The notes below the pieces were generated by a model. That model was not told the origin of the DNA, did no database searches, and saw only the letters and a program-made list of their open reading frames with translations. Shown here piece after piece: positions 5,714 to 12,371 of a DNA stretch of 13,731 bases. The translations under genes and the position numbers were made by a program. The DNA is from Chloroflexota bacterium (GTDB lineage Bacteria > Chloroflexota > Dehalococcoidia > GIF9 > UBA5629): assembly GCA_016875975.1 (NCBI GenBank), contig VGOF01000020.1:1-13731 (forward strand). The letters are read 5' to 3'. Within the stretch, counting starts at the first letter, position 1, and each line of letters opens with the position of its first letter.

Positions 5714-6925
5714 ATGGCTACAAAGCAGACGAAAACAAAGCAAATCACCGAAGCTGAACAGGAAATCTACCAGCGTTTTATCGACTGGATGAGACAGACC
5801 TGGTGGTACCTGCCCGACGCCGACGAGCTAATGCCCATGATGAGGACCCTTTACACCCCTGAGGAGGCAGCGTTCCTCACAAGCATGCCTTTCGGAGGCA
5901 AGAGCTTAGAAGAACTATCACAATTAAAGCAAGTGGAACCACAGAAGCTCCAGAAGAAGCTGGATGCCCTGGCCAAGAAGGGACTTGTCTTCCGCACTGT
6001 CAAGAATGACAGCGTGCGCTATAGCCTGAATGACGGTTTCTTTATCCAGCGTTCTACATTCTGGCCGGGTAGGACCGATGCCAGAACCAAAGCCATGGCG
6101 CCAATAGCCAACCGGTACTTCTTCCACGGATTCATGGATCAATCGGCCTACAGCGAGCAGAAGGGGCTGAGGGTTCTGCCTATCGAAAAGACGGTAAAGG
6201 ATGCCAAGGAGATCCTCCCCTACGAAGAGGTAGTCAAAGTGCTCGATTCGCAGGACTATTTCGCCGTTGCCACCTGCCCTTGCAAGCACAAGAAGAATCT
6301 GGACCCTGATACACCCAACTGCACCTACCCGACCGAAGTTTGCCTGCACTTCGGCCGTCTGGCGCACTACATGGTGGAAAATGAATTGGGCCGCGAGATT
6401 ACCCGCAAGGAAGCTGAAGACGTATTGCGCCTGAGCGCCGAATCTGGGCTTGTTCACGCAATATCAAACCACCAGGAGGGGGTGGATACAATCTGTAACT
6501 GCTGTAAGTGCTGTTGCATCTTTTTCGAGGCATACTACAAGCTGAATCATTCCACCAGCTTGACTCCCTCCAATTACCACATAGGTACTAATGCGGAAAC
6601 ATGCATCGGCTGCGGGCTATGTGTCAAACGCTGTCCCATGGAAGCCCTGCATCTTGAAGACCTTCCGGAGGCCAAGGGCAGGATCACAGTGGTCCCTGGT
6701 GGAAACGGCGGTGGACAGACACAGTTGAAAAACAAGACCGGCAAGGTTTCGGTGGCTAATGCCGACCTGTGCATCGGCTGTGGCGTCTGCGCCTACAAGT
6801 GTTCCACAAAGTCGCTAACACTCGAAAGGCGGGTGTCCATTGAGCACCCACCTAAGACAGGACGTGACTACTTCATGCGCTACATGGCAGACCGCCAGGC
6901 TGGTGTAGCGCACTTACGAAAGTAA
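5714..6925 (+). CDS. winged-helix/ferredoxin multi-cluster iron-sulfur protein (first paralogue)
   Basis: A 403-residue soluble protein with no signal peptide or membrane helix. Residues about 45-107 look like a winged helix (SLEELSQLKQV, then LDALAKKGLVFRTV and a wing). A cysteine-rich middle follows: C188 and C190 in CPC, C203 and C210 (six residues apart), then CNCCKCCC at 261-268 with six cysteines. Two ferredoxin motifs close the protein: C297, C300, C303, C307-Pro, and C353, C356, C359, C363-Ser. They are separated by a 45-residue insert containing a glycine-rich stretch (329-334). Up to 18 cysteines could hold two clear [4Fe-4S] clusters and one or two more. The family recurs in anaerobes without an assigned reaction, as far as I know. 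GGGAGGAG (5703-5710) precedes the ATG. Electron transfer to the downstream QueG-like protein is inferred; a DNA-binding redox sensor is the alternative. Confidence 0.88.
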   Translation: MATKQTKTKQITEAEQEIYQRFIDWMRQTWWYLPDADELMPMMRTLYTPEEAAFLTSMPFGGKSLEELSQLKQVEPQKLQKKLDALAKKGLVFRTVKNDSVRYSLNDGFFIQRSTFWPGRTDARTKAMAPIANRYFFHGFMDQSAYSEQKGLRVLPIEKTVKDAKEILPYEEVVKVLDSQDYFAVATCPCKHKKNLDPDTPNCTYPTEVCLHFGRLAHYMVENELGREITRKEAEDVLRLSAESGLVHAISNHQEGVDTICNCCKCCCIFFEAYYKLNHSTSLTPSNYHIGTNAETCIGCGLCVKRCPMEALHLEDLPEAKGRITVVPGGNGGGQTQLKNKTGKVSVANADLCIGCGVCAYKCSTKSLTLERRVSIEHPPKTGRDYFMRYMADRQAGVAHLRK

Positions 6926-6960
6926 TGGTGACAGTAAAATAGGACAGGAGACAGAACCCG

Positions 6961-8034
6961 ATGAATACAAAGCAAACGAGCCTGGATACATACGAGAAGC
7001 TCATTGATGCTCTGGGCAAACTACCCATAGGCTTCCCCCGCACCAAATCCAGAGTTGAGCTACAAATCCTGGAAAGGCTGTTTTCAGTAGAAGAGGCTAA
7101 GGTCGCCAGCTACATGGCCGGCACCAGCGAGACAGTTGAAGCTATAGCACAGAAAGTCGGACTACCGAAAGAAGCAGTAGAGCCAAAACTCACCTCCATG
7201 CTGGCCAGGGGCATGATATGGAGCTCGGTAAAGGATGGCATAAGGAAATACCGTCTGGCCCCGTTTATGGTGGGCTTTTATGAGCAACAGTCAGAGACCA
7301 TGGACCACGACCTGGCACATCTTTTTGAACATTACTGGATGGAGGGCGGCGGCAAGGGGATAATGAAATACCACCCAGACACCCACCGTGTCGACCCAGC
7401 ACATGAAGCACTTAAGAAAACCGAGACAATCCTGCCCTACAACGACGTCAGGAAGTTGATGGAGCAAGCAAAATCCTTCCAGGCGCGCAACTGCATCTGC
7501 AGAAGACAGCAGGAATTGCTGGATACCAAGAAATGCAACTTCCCTGTCAGAAACTGCATTTCCTTCTTGCCCGTGGAATTGCCCCCAGGCCCAAACACAA
7601 TCACCAAAGAGGCAGCATTGAAACTACTCGACGAAGCTGAAGAGGCAGGATTAGTCCACTGCGTGGCCAACCAGCAAAACGGGCTTTACTGGGTATGCAA
7701 CTGCTGCGGTTGTTGCTGCGGCATCTTAAGGGGCATCCTTGAGCTAGGCATCGAGAACACCAGCGTCAGGGCAAATTACTTCGCAATCGTCGACCCGGAT
7801 AAATGCAATAGCTGTGGCATTTGTGAAGACCGCTGCCACATGAACGCCATCTCGATAAACGGCACAGCTTCGATAGACCAAGTCAAATGCATCGGCTGCG
7901 GCGTCTGCATCACTGGCTGTCCCACTGACGCCTTAAACCTCAAGCTGAGAGCTGATACAGAGCTGATAACACCTGCCGAAAACTATAAGGCATGGGAACA
8001 AGCACGACTGCGCAACCGAGGATTATCACACTAA
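6961..8034 (+). CDS. winged-helix/ferredoxin multi-cluster iron-sulfur protein (second paralogue)
   Basis: A 357-residue paralogue of the preceding gene with the same layout. A winged-helix-like segment lies at about 38-100 (TVEAIAQKVGL, then LTSMLARGMIWSSV). The middle has C178 and C180 (CIC), C192 and C199 (again six apart), a GLVHC segment (230-234), and CNCCGCCC at 246-253. The two ferredoxin motifs are C282, C285, C288, C292, followed by His rather than Pro, and C310, C313, C316, C320-Pro. Only 17 residues separate them, so it lacks the insert of its neighbour. In each paralogue a different cluster motif has lost the final proline, consistent with different redox tuning. AGGAG (6946-6950) lies 10 bases before ATG 6961, and the gap from the first paralogue is 35 bases. 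The stop codon nearly abuts the ribosome site of the QueG-like gene. No signal peptide. Confidence 0.88.
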   Translation: MNTKQTSLDTYEKLIDALGKLPIGFPRTKSRVELQILERLFSVEEAKVASYMAGTSETVEAIAQKVGLPKEAVEPKLTSMLARGMIWSSVKDGIRKYRLAPFMVGFYEQQSETMDHDLAHLFEHYWMEGGGKGIMKYHPDTHRVDPAHEALKKTETILPYNDVRKLMEQAKSFQARNCICRRQQELLDTKKCNFPVRNCISFLPVELPPGPNTITKEAALKLLDEAEEAGLVHCVANQQNGLYWVCNCCGCCCGILRGILELGIENTSVRANYFAIVDPDKCNSCGICEDRCHMNAISINGTASIDQVKCIGCGVCITGCPTDALNLKLRADTELITPAENYKAWEQARLRNRGLSH

Positions 8035-8044
8035 GAGGAAAAAC

Positions 8045-9178
8045 GTGTCGCTAAGTGAAGACATAAAGGACTTCGGCCTCGACCTGGGCTACAGCAAAGT
8101 AGGCATCACCAGGGCCGATAGCTTCCCGGAATACATTACCGAGCTCAACGGCAGACGAGACATGTATGGCTGGTATATTGACGGGGTATTCCAGCCCCTG
8201 AAGGGCGCCGAACCCAAAAATTGCATGTCGACAGCTAAGTCTATCATCGTATTCACCCATGATATCTTCAAGCAGGCCTTCCCTGAGAACCTGACAGGTA
8301 AGGTAGGACGGCACTACCAGTCAAGGGCCAACCTCACTGTACGCCACCGTATCAACGGGGCACGCCGCCAGCTTATGCGAGATTTTCTGGAGAAGAACGG
8401 CATCAATGTAGCTCAGCGCGTCGTTACGCCGGACCGCATGGCTGCAGCCAGGGCTGGAATATGCACCTATGGTAGGAATACCTTTGCTTTCGGCGATGAC
8501 ATGGGCTCGTTTATCATAATTGCCACTTTCATAACTGATGCTGAGCTGCAATACGACGAGCCTACTTTTGAAACCAAGTGCCCGCCGAAATGCACGGCTT
8601 GCATCGATGCCTGCCCCACGGGTGCACTATACAAACCACTGAAGATGAACCCACTACGCTGCATCGCCTTAAATACATTCATGACACAGGAAAACTACGT
8701 CCCAGGTGTCAACAGCTACATACCGCCGAACATAAGAGAAACGATGGGAAGCTGGCTCCACGGCTGCGACATCTGCCAGGAGGTCTGCCCCAGAAACCAG
8801 AAAAAGCTGAAGGCCAAACTAGCGCCGGACGAGTACTTAGTCAAAGTAGCCAACGACTTTAATTTCATCAATCTGCTGAACATGACTGATGAATTTTTCG
8901 CCAAAAGAGTGCAGATGCTGATGCCCAACTACATCAGGGAAAAGAAGTATTTCCAGAGAAACGCCGCCATAGCCATGGGCAACAGCGGTGACGTGTCCTA
9001 CATCCCCCACCTTGCCAAAGCTATGCAGGATTCAGAAGAAATAGTAAGGGGTTATGCCGCCTGGGCATTAGGCAAGCTTGGCGGTCAAAAGGCTAAACAA
9101 GCCTTAGACTCCAGTCTGCCACGCGAAACGTCCCAATTTGCCAGGAATGAGATAGAAACCGCATTGGCTAACCTCTAA
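8045..9178 (+). CDS. QueG-like iron-sulfur reductase with HEAT-type tail
   Basis: A 377-residue relative of epoxyqueuosine reductase (QueG) and, more distantly, of reductive dehalogenases, families that use cobalamin plus two [4Fe-4S] clusters. The eight cluster cysteines are C179, C183, C186, C190-Pro, C206, and C241, C244, C248-Pro in HGCDICQEVCP. The QueG core is recognisable in AARAGICTYGRNTFAF (134-149) and GSFIIIATFITDAEL (154-168). A HEAT-like repeat occupies about 303-346. QueG proteins show a D-T/S-x-P element before the RAG motif, holding the catalytic Asp; here the stretch reads AQRVVTPDRMAAARAG and that Asp is not evident. There is no twin-arginine signal and no RdhB gene, so it is not a classical dehalogenase. 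GTG start with AGGA (8036-8039) 5 bases before. It is the last gene of the operon, 10 bases after the second paralogue. Reductase of unknown substrate. Confidence 0.85.
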   Translation: MSLSEDIKDFGLDLGYSKVGITRADSFPEYITELNGRRDMYGWYIDGVFQPLKGAEPKNCMSTAKSIIVFTHDIFKQAFPENLTGKVGRHYQSRANLTVRHRINGARRQLMRDFLEKNGINVAQRVVTPDRMAAARAGICTYGRNTFAFGDDMGSFIIIATFITDAELQYDEPTFETKCPPKCTACIDACPTGALYKPLKMNPLRCIALNTFMTQENYVPGVNSYIPPNIRETMGSWLHGCDICQEVCPRNQKKLKAKLAPDEYLVKVANDFNFINLLNMTDEFFAKRVQMLMPNYIREKKYFQRNAAIAMGNSGDVSYIPHLAKAMQDSEEIVRGYAAWALGKLGGQKAKQALDSSLPRETSQFARNEIETALANL

Positions 9179-9200
9179 GAAAACCTGCCAGACAATAACC

Positions 9201-9230
9201 TTGACACCTGTTTCCAGCAAAAGCTATACT
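9201..9230 (+). promoter_or_regulatory. tRNA-Ile promoter
   Basis: TTGACA (9201-9206) and TATACT (9225-9230) with an 18-base spacer, predicting a start a few bases before the mature tRNA end at 9242. It lies 23 bases after the QueG-like stop codon, so the tRNA is expressed independently. Confidence 0.75.
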
Positions 9231-9241
9231 TCCCCCCACGC

Positions 9242-9318
9242 GGGCCATTAGCTCAGTTGGTTAGAGCACGGTCCTGATAAGACCGGGGTCTGTGGTTCGA
9301 ATCCACAATGGCCCACCA
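9242..9318 (+). tRNA. tRNA-Ile (anticodon GAU)
   Basis: A complete cloverleaf. The acceptor arms GGGCCAT (9242-9248) and ATGGCCC (9308-9314) pair fully. The D-stem is GCTC/GAGC, the anticodon stem CGGTC/GACCG around loop CTGATAA, and the T-stem TGTGG/CCACA around TTCGAAT. The anticodon GAT is at 9276-9278. Discriminator A9315 is followed by an encoded CCA (9316-9318). Adenosine after the anticodon and the GAU triplet fit isoleucine. It is a single gene, not in an rRNA operon within this window. Its anticodon is not of the GUN type, so it is not a queuosine tRNA. Confidence 0.97.
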
Positions 9319-9471
9319 CGTAGCTTCTTTCACCACCACACATACCAGTAAGGTATTCGGGAAACCGACTGAACTCTGCACTAGGCACTATAGTCAAAGA
9401 TAAGCCTTCAAAATCGACCGATAAATCAACTTCCAACTTGCCCTAAAGCTTCGCTTATGACCTTGGTACTA

Positions 9472-9500
9472 TTGACTTTTGCCGAGGAAATGGCTATTGT
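9472..9500 (+). promoter_or_regulatory. promoter of the DUF5679 gene
   Basis: TTGACT (9472-9477) and TATTGT (9495-9500) with a 17-base spacer, predicting a start near 9507. The leader of about 25 bases contains GGGGGAGG. Together with the terminator at 9703-9741 this makes the small gene a self-contained single-gene unit. Confidence 0.6.
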
Positions 9501-9531
9501 AATTACAAATACAAAAGGGGGAGGTAACTAA

Positions 9532-9672
9532 ATGCAAGCCTACTGTATGAAGTGCCGCACAAAGAAGGAGATGAAGGATGCCAAGACTATCAAAATGAAG
9601 AACGGCAAGCCTGCTACTCAGGGTGTATGCCCATCTTGCGGCACCAAGATGTTCCGCATCGGTAAGAGCTAG
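9532..9672 (+). CDS. 46-residue zinc-ribbon protein, DUF5679
   Basis: A very small protein, starting MQAYCMKCRTKKEM and ending TQGVCPSCGTKMFRIGKS. Two CxxC knuckles (C5/C8 and C33/C36) form a four-cysteine zinc ribbon, with a basic linker of about 24 residues. The sequence pattern, including NGKPATQGVCP and the KMFRIGK end, matches what I know of DUF5679, a short family common in Chloroflexota and Actinomycetota whose function is unknown. A very strong ribosome site (GGGGGAGG at 9517-9524) precedes ATG 9532 by 7 bases, suggesting abundant synthesis. It has its own promoter and a strong terminator. A role in RNA or ribosome contact is plausible from size, charge and expression signals, but is inference only. 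Confidence 0.88.
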   Translation: MQAYCMKCRTKKEMKDAKTIKMKNGKPATQGVCPSCGTKMFRIGKS

Positions 9673-9702
9673 CCGCCTCTAAGCAGTAAGGATTTCAAAA
9701 AA

Positions 9703-9741
9703 CTGGGCAGGGCCGATATTGGACTGCCCAGCTTTTTGTTT
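9703..9741 (+). terminator. rho-independent terminator after the DUF5679 gene
   Basis: A perfect 8-bp stem, CTGGGCAG (9703-9710) with CTGCCCAG (9724-9731), a 13-base loop, then CTTTTTGTTT. It begins 30 bases after the stop codon. Confidence 0.9.
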
Positions 9742-10026
9742 CCTTTGGGAGTTGCAAATCCCCTTTCCTGATAGTAAAATGTCCAGCAGCCTTCCCGGGT
9801 GCTCGTTATTGCCCTGGGCAACTGCAAATAGATACGACGCAGTTCTCTGCGCATTAGTCATCTCTTAAATCTCGGTAGAGACACGTCTATGAGTAAACCC
9901 ATAAGTGCGTAGCCTAAAAGCGAAGAGGCAAAACCAAAAAGGTCCAGACCACATGATTAGAACTCTGGGTCGCGTGAGCAGCGCAAACGCAGCTTGACAA
10001 TTTTTCGTTAAAGGAGGTAACTGTAC
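9742..10026. other. gene-free interval before the thiolase-like operon
   Basis: About 285 bases between the DUF5679 terminator and the first thiolase-like gene. I find no ribosome-site-led reading frame here except the AAGGAGG at 10011-10017 that serves the thiolase-like gene. The only clear structure is the 13-bp palindrome at 9809-9821. No promoter with both boxes could be found for the operon; the TTGACA at 9994-9999 has no usable -10. A long leader or an activator-dependent promoter is possible. Confidence 0.5.
9809..9821. repeat. 13-bp perfect palindrome, TTGCCC-T-GGGCAA
   Basis: Six-base arms around a single T in the upstream region of the thiolase-like operon, about 200 bases before the first ATG. 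The form suits a dimeric regulator's site. The strong pairing could also form a tiny hairpin, but the one-base centre makes a DNA-binding site the more sensible reading. No regulator gene is adjacent. Confidence 0.35.
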
Positions 10027-11184
10027 ATGATTTCAAGTAGGGTAGCTATTATAGGCATAGGTTACACCCCTTTCAGGACGATAAGCCCCGATGTCTCCTT
10101 CAAGGAGATGATGTTTGAGGCAGCATTTAAAGCCTACGAAGATGCAGGAGTCAACCCCCGACATGATATAGACAGTTTTGTAGACTGCGCTGAGGACTTT
10201 ACCGAGGGCAGGAGCATCTTCGACATTCAAGCCCCCGACAACATAGGCGCAGCCCTTCGGTCTATACATACTGTTTGTTATGACGGTATCGGCGGGCTTA
10301 TAGTCGGCTATATGCTTATACAAACCGGGCAATACAAAGTAGTAGCCGTGGAGGCTCATAGCAAATTATCTAACATGCTTACTCCTGGTTATCTGGTCAC
10401 CCACGCGCTTGACCCGGTGCTCAACAAACCGCTGGGGTATAACGCTAATTACATCGCCGGCATGGAGATGAACCGCTACCTATACGATAGCGGGGCCACT
10501 AGAGAGCAATGTGCCAGGGTATGCGTTAAAAACAAGATGAATGCTATAGACAACCCGCTAGCTTCCTACGGCGACCGTATAACAGTAGACGATGTGCTTA
10601 AATCAGAAACAACTTTTTATCCCCTGAGCCGGCTGGATACCGCTGCTCCGACTGATGGGTCTATTGTCATGGTTTTAGCCTCTGAAGAGAAGGCAAAAGT
10701 CCTTGCTAAAAAGCCCGTCTGGATACGTGGCGTTGGCTGGTGCTCCGACACGCCATATCTTGAAACCAGGCCATGGAGCGAAGCCGCCTACGCAAGATTG
10801 TCGGCTGAAATGGCATATAAGATGGCTAGTATAAAACATCCGCGGAAGGAGATAGACATAGCCGAAATAGACGATTCTTTTTCCTACAAAGAGCTCCAGC
10901 ACATGGAAGCTCTGAAACTCTGCCATAAAGGTGAGGCTGGTTCACTGGTTGAAGAAGGAGCTACCGAAAGAGAAGGAGAGCTGCCGATAAACGTATCTGG
11001 AGGCAGCTTAGGTGTTGGCTGGTTGGGAGAAGCCACAGGGCTGCAACGTGTCCTGGAGATAGTACTCCAACTGCGCGGCGAAGCCGGAAAAAGGCAGGTG
11101 CCGGGTATAACCACCGGTTTAGCTCAATCATGGCGAGGCGTACCGACAACCACCGGCACCACAATAATATTGAGCAAAGAGTAA
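10027..11184 (+). CDS. thiolase-like protein A (SCP-x type), keeps Cys, His replaced
   Basis: A 385-residue thiolase-superfamily protein of the SCP-x/lipid-transfer type, opening RVAIIGIGYTPF. C84 in HTVCYDGIGG occupies the position of the thiolase nucleophile. The AEIDDSFSYKEL segment (279-290) matches the SCP-x E-V-H-D-x-F region, with D282 where His is usual. The C-terminal glycine motif reads GGSLGVGWLGEATG (325-338), where canonical enzymes have G-H-P-x-G-A-T-G; W332 takes the place of the catalytic His. It shares RGEAGKRQVPG with the next gene. GGAGG (10013-10017) is 9 bases before the ATG. First gene of a four-gene operon. Canonical thiolysis is doubtful without the His. Paired with DUF35 proteins it may cleave or form a carbon-carbon bond in an acyl-CoA, as BbsAB does in anaerobic toluene breakdown. 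Confidence 0.88.
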   Translation: MISSRVAIIGIGYTPFRTISPDVSFKEMMFEAAFKAYEDAGVNPRHDIDSFVDCAEDFTEGRSIFDIQAPDNIGAALRSIHTVCYDGIGGLIVGYMLIQTGQYKVVAVEAHSKLSNMLTPGYLVTHALDPVLNKPLGYNANYIAGMEMNRYLYDSGATREQCARVCVKNKMNAIDNPLASYGDRITVDDVLKSETTFYPLSRLDTAAPTDGSIVMVLASEEKAKVLAKKPVWIRGVGWCSDTPYLETRPWSEAAYARLSAEMAYKMASIKHPRKEIDIAEIDDSFSYKELQHMEALKLCHKGEAGSLVEEGATEREGELPINVSGGSLGVGWLGEATGLQRVLEIVLQLRGEAGKRQVPGITTGLAQSWRGVPTTTGTTIILSKE

Positions 11185-11197
11185 AAGGAGAGAGAAA

Positions 11198-12361
11198 ATG
11201 GCAATGCGTAAAGTAGCTATAGTCGGCGCCGGCATGACCAAGTTCATGCGCCGAGCGCTAGAAACAGGAAAAGAGCTTGCCTGGGAGGCTAACAAAATGG
11301 CACTCGACTCCTGCGGTCTTACCATGAACGACATAGAGTCTGTAGCGGTAGGCACAGCTCCCGATGCCTTCGATATGGTCCACATGAAATCGGAGTATCT
11401 CACCGATGGCACCAGCGGCTGGCGCAAGCCAACCATGAGAGGCTTCGTTGGCGGGGGCACCGGTGTTTTTACGGTGGCACAGGGCTGGTACCATGTTGCC
11501 TCAGGCCTATTTGACACCTGCCTGGTAATAGGCGAGGAAAAAATGTCATCGTGCATGCCACATCCCCAGGCCGCCTTCGTCACCTGCTGGGACCAGTTCA
11601 CCGAAAGCCCGCTTCAGGCAAGCCTGCTCTGGTTCTTTGCCTGGGAAATGAACAGGTATATGAACGCGCATGGAATTACTGAAAGAGAAATCGCCCTGTC
11701 CTCAGTCAAAAACAAAAAGAATGCTCTCGACCATCCCTGCGCTCAGCTCGCCGCCGAAATTACCGTGGACGACGTTATGAATTCCGAGGTAATGGCGTGG
11801 CCGGTAAAGCGTCTCGATGTCAGCCCGACCAGTGATGGCGCTGCAGCTCTGGTGCTGGCATCTGAAAACGTTGCCAGGAGAATTACCGACAAGCCGGTCT
11901 GGATTGAAGGCGTCGGCTGGTGCCTGGACAGCATGTACGTCGGTCAGCGCGACCTTTACTATCCCCAATACGTAGAAGTTGCCGCTCGAATGGCTTATGA
12001 AATGGCGGGAATTACCGAGCCTAGAAGGGAAATCCATATCGCCGAGCCTTATGACCCCTTCGATTATAAGGAGCTTCACCACATAGAGGGTTTACTTCTA
12101 TGCGACAAAGGCCAAGCACCAAAGCTTTTAGCTGATGGCTACTTCAACAGGGATGGCAATCTGCCAACCTGCCCATCAGGAGGTCTTTTGGGCGTTGGTA
12201 ACGCCATTGCAGCTTCAGGTGTTATGAAGGTAGCCGAGCTATACTGGCAACTGCGTGGTGAAGCCGGAAAAAGACAGGTGCCAGGCAAACCAAAGAAAGG
12301 CGTTGCCCAGGCATGGGGAGACGAGATGCAGGTTGGCACCGTTGTCGTAGTAGGAACTTAA
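11198..12361 (+). CDS. thiolase-like protein B, Cys and His apparently both lost
   Basis: A 387-residue paralogue of thiolase-like A, opening KVAIVGAGMTKF. Aligning by the SGLFDTCLVIGEE strand puts G86, within FVGGGTGVF (83-91), at the nucleophile position, so the cysteine is absent. The C-terminal motif reads GGLLGVGNAIAASG (328-341), with N335 where His is expected. The middle region is AEPYDPFDYKEL (282-293), with Y285 at the usual SCP-x His position. Tyrosine in this region recalls Ltp2-type steroid side-chain aldolases, thiolase-fold enzymes that lack the cysteine and work with a DUF35 partner. AGGAG (11186-11190) lies 7 bases before the ATG, and the gene starts 13 bases after thiolase-like A. 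It is intact, so a non-thiolase activity or a structural role in a heteromer is more likely than decay. My alignment is by eye. Confidence 0.87.
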   Translation: MAMRKVAIVGAGMTKFMRRALETGKELAWEANKMALDSCGLTMNDIESVAVGTAPDAFDMVHMKSEYLTDGTSGWRKPTMRGFVGGGTGVFTVAQGWYHVASGLFDTCLVIGEEKMSSCMPHPQAAFVTCWDQFTESPLQASLLWFFAWEMNRYMNAHGITEREIALSSVKNKKNALDHPCAQLAAEITVDDVMNSEVMAWPVKRLDVSPTSDGAAALVLASENVARRITDKPVWIEGVGWCLDSMYVGQRDLYYPQYVEVAARMAYEMAGITEPRREIHIAEPYDPFDYKELHHIEGLLLCDKGQAPKLLADGYFNRDGNLPTCPSGGLLGVGNAIAASGVMKVAELYWQLRGEAGKRQVPGKPKKGVAQAWGDEMQVGTVVVVGT

Positions 12362-12371
12362 GGAGGTAATA

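Noticed and set aside
8045..9178. Classical reductive dehalogenase (RdhA)
   Set aside because: No twin-arginine signal, shorter than usual RdhA, a HEAT-type tail, and no RdhB anchor gene nearby; the cysteine layout and core motifs fit QueG better.
8045..9318. Functional link between the QueG-like protein and the neighbouring tRNA
   Set aside because: The tRNA is Ile(GAU); queuosine is placed only in GUN anticodons. The tRNA also has its own promoter.
9248..9436. Minus-strand 62-codon frame containing GFEPQTPVLSGPCSN
   Set aside because: This is the antisense translation of the tRNA-Ile gene, a common false gene.
9669..9861. Two overlapping minus-strand frames of about 60 codons after the DUF5679 gene
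   Set aside because: They run through the terminator hairpin, have no ribosome site, and show no protein-like pattern.
9994..9999. TTGACA before the first thiolase-like gene as its -35
   Set aside because: The -10 would fall at about 10017-10022 (GTAACT), inside the ribosome site and only a few bases from the ATG; no workable leader remains.
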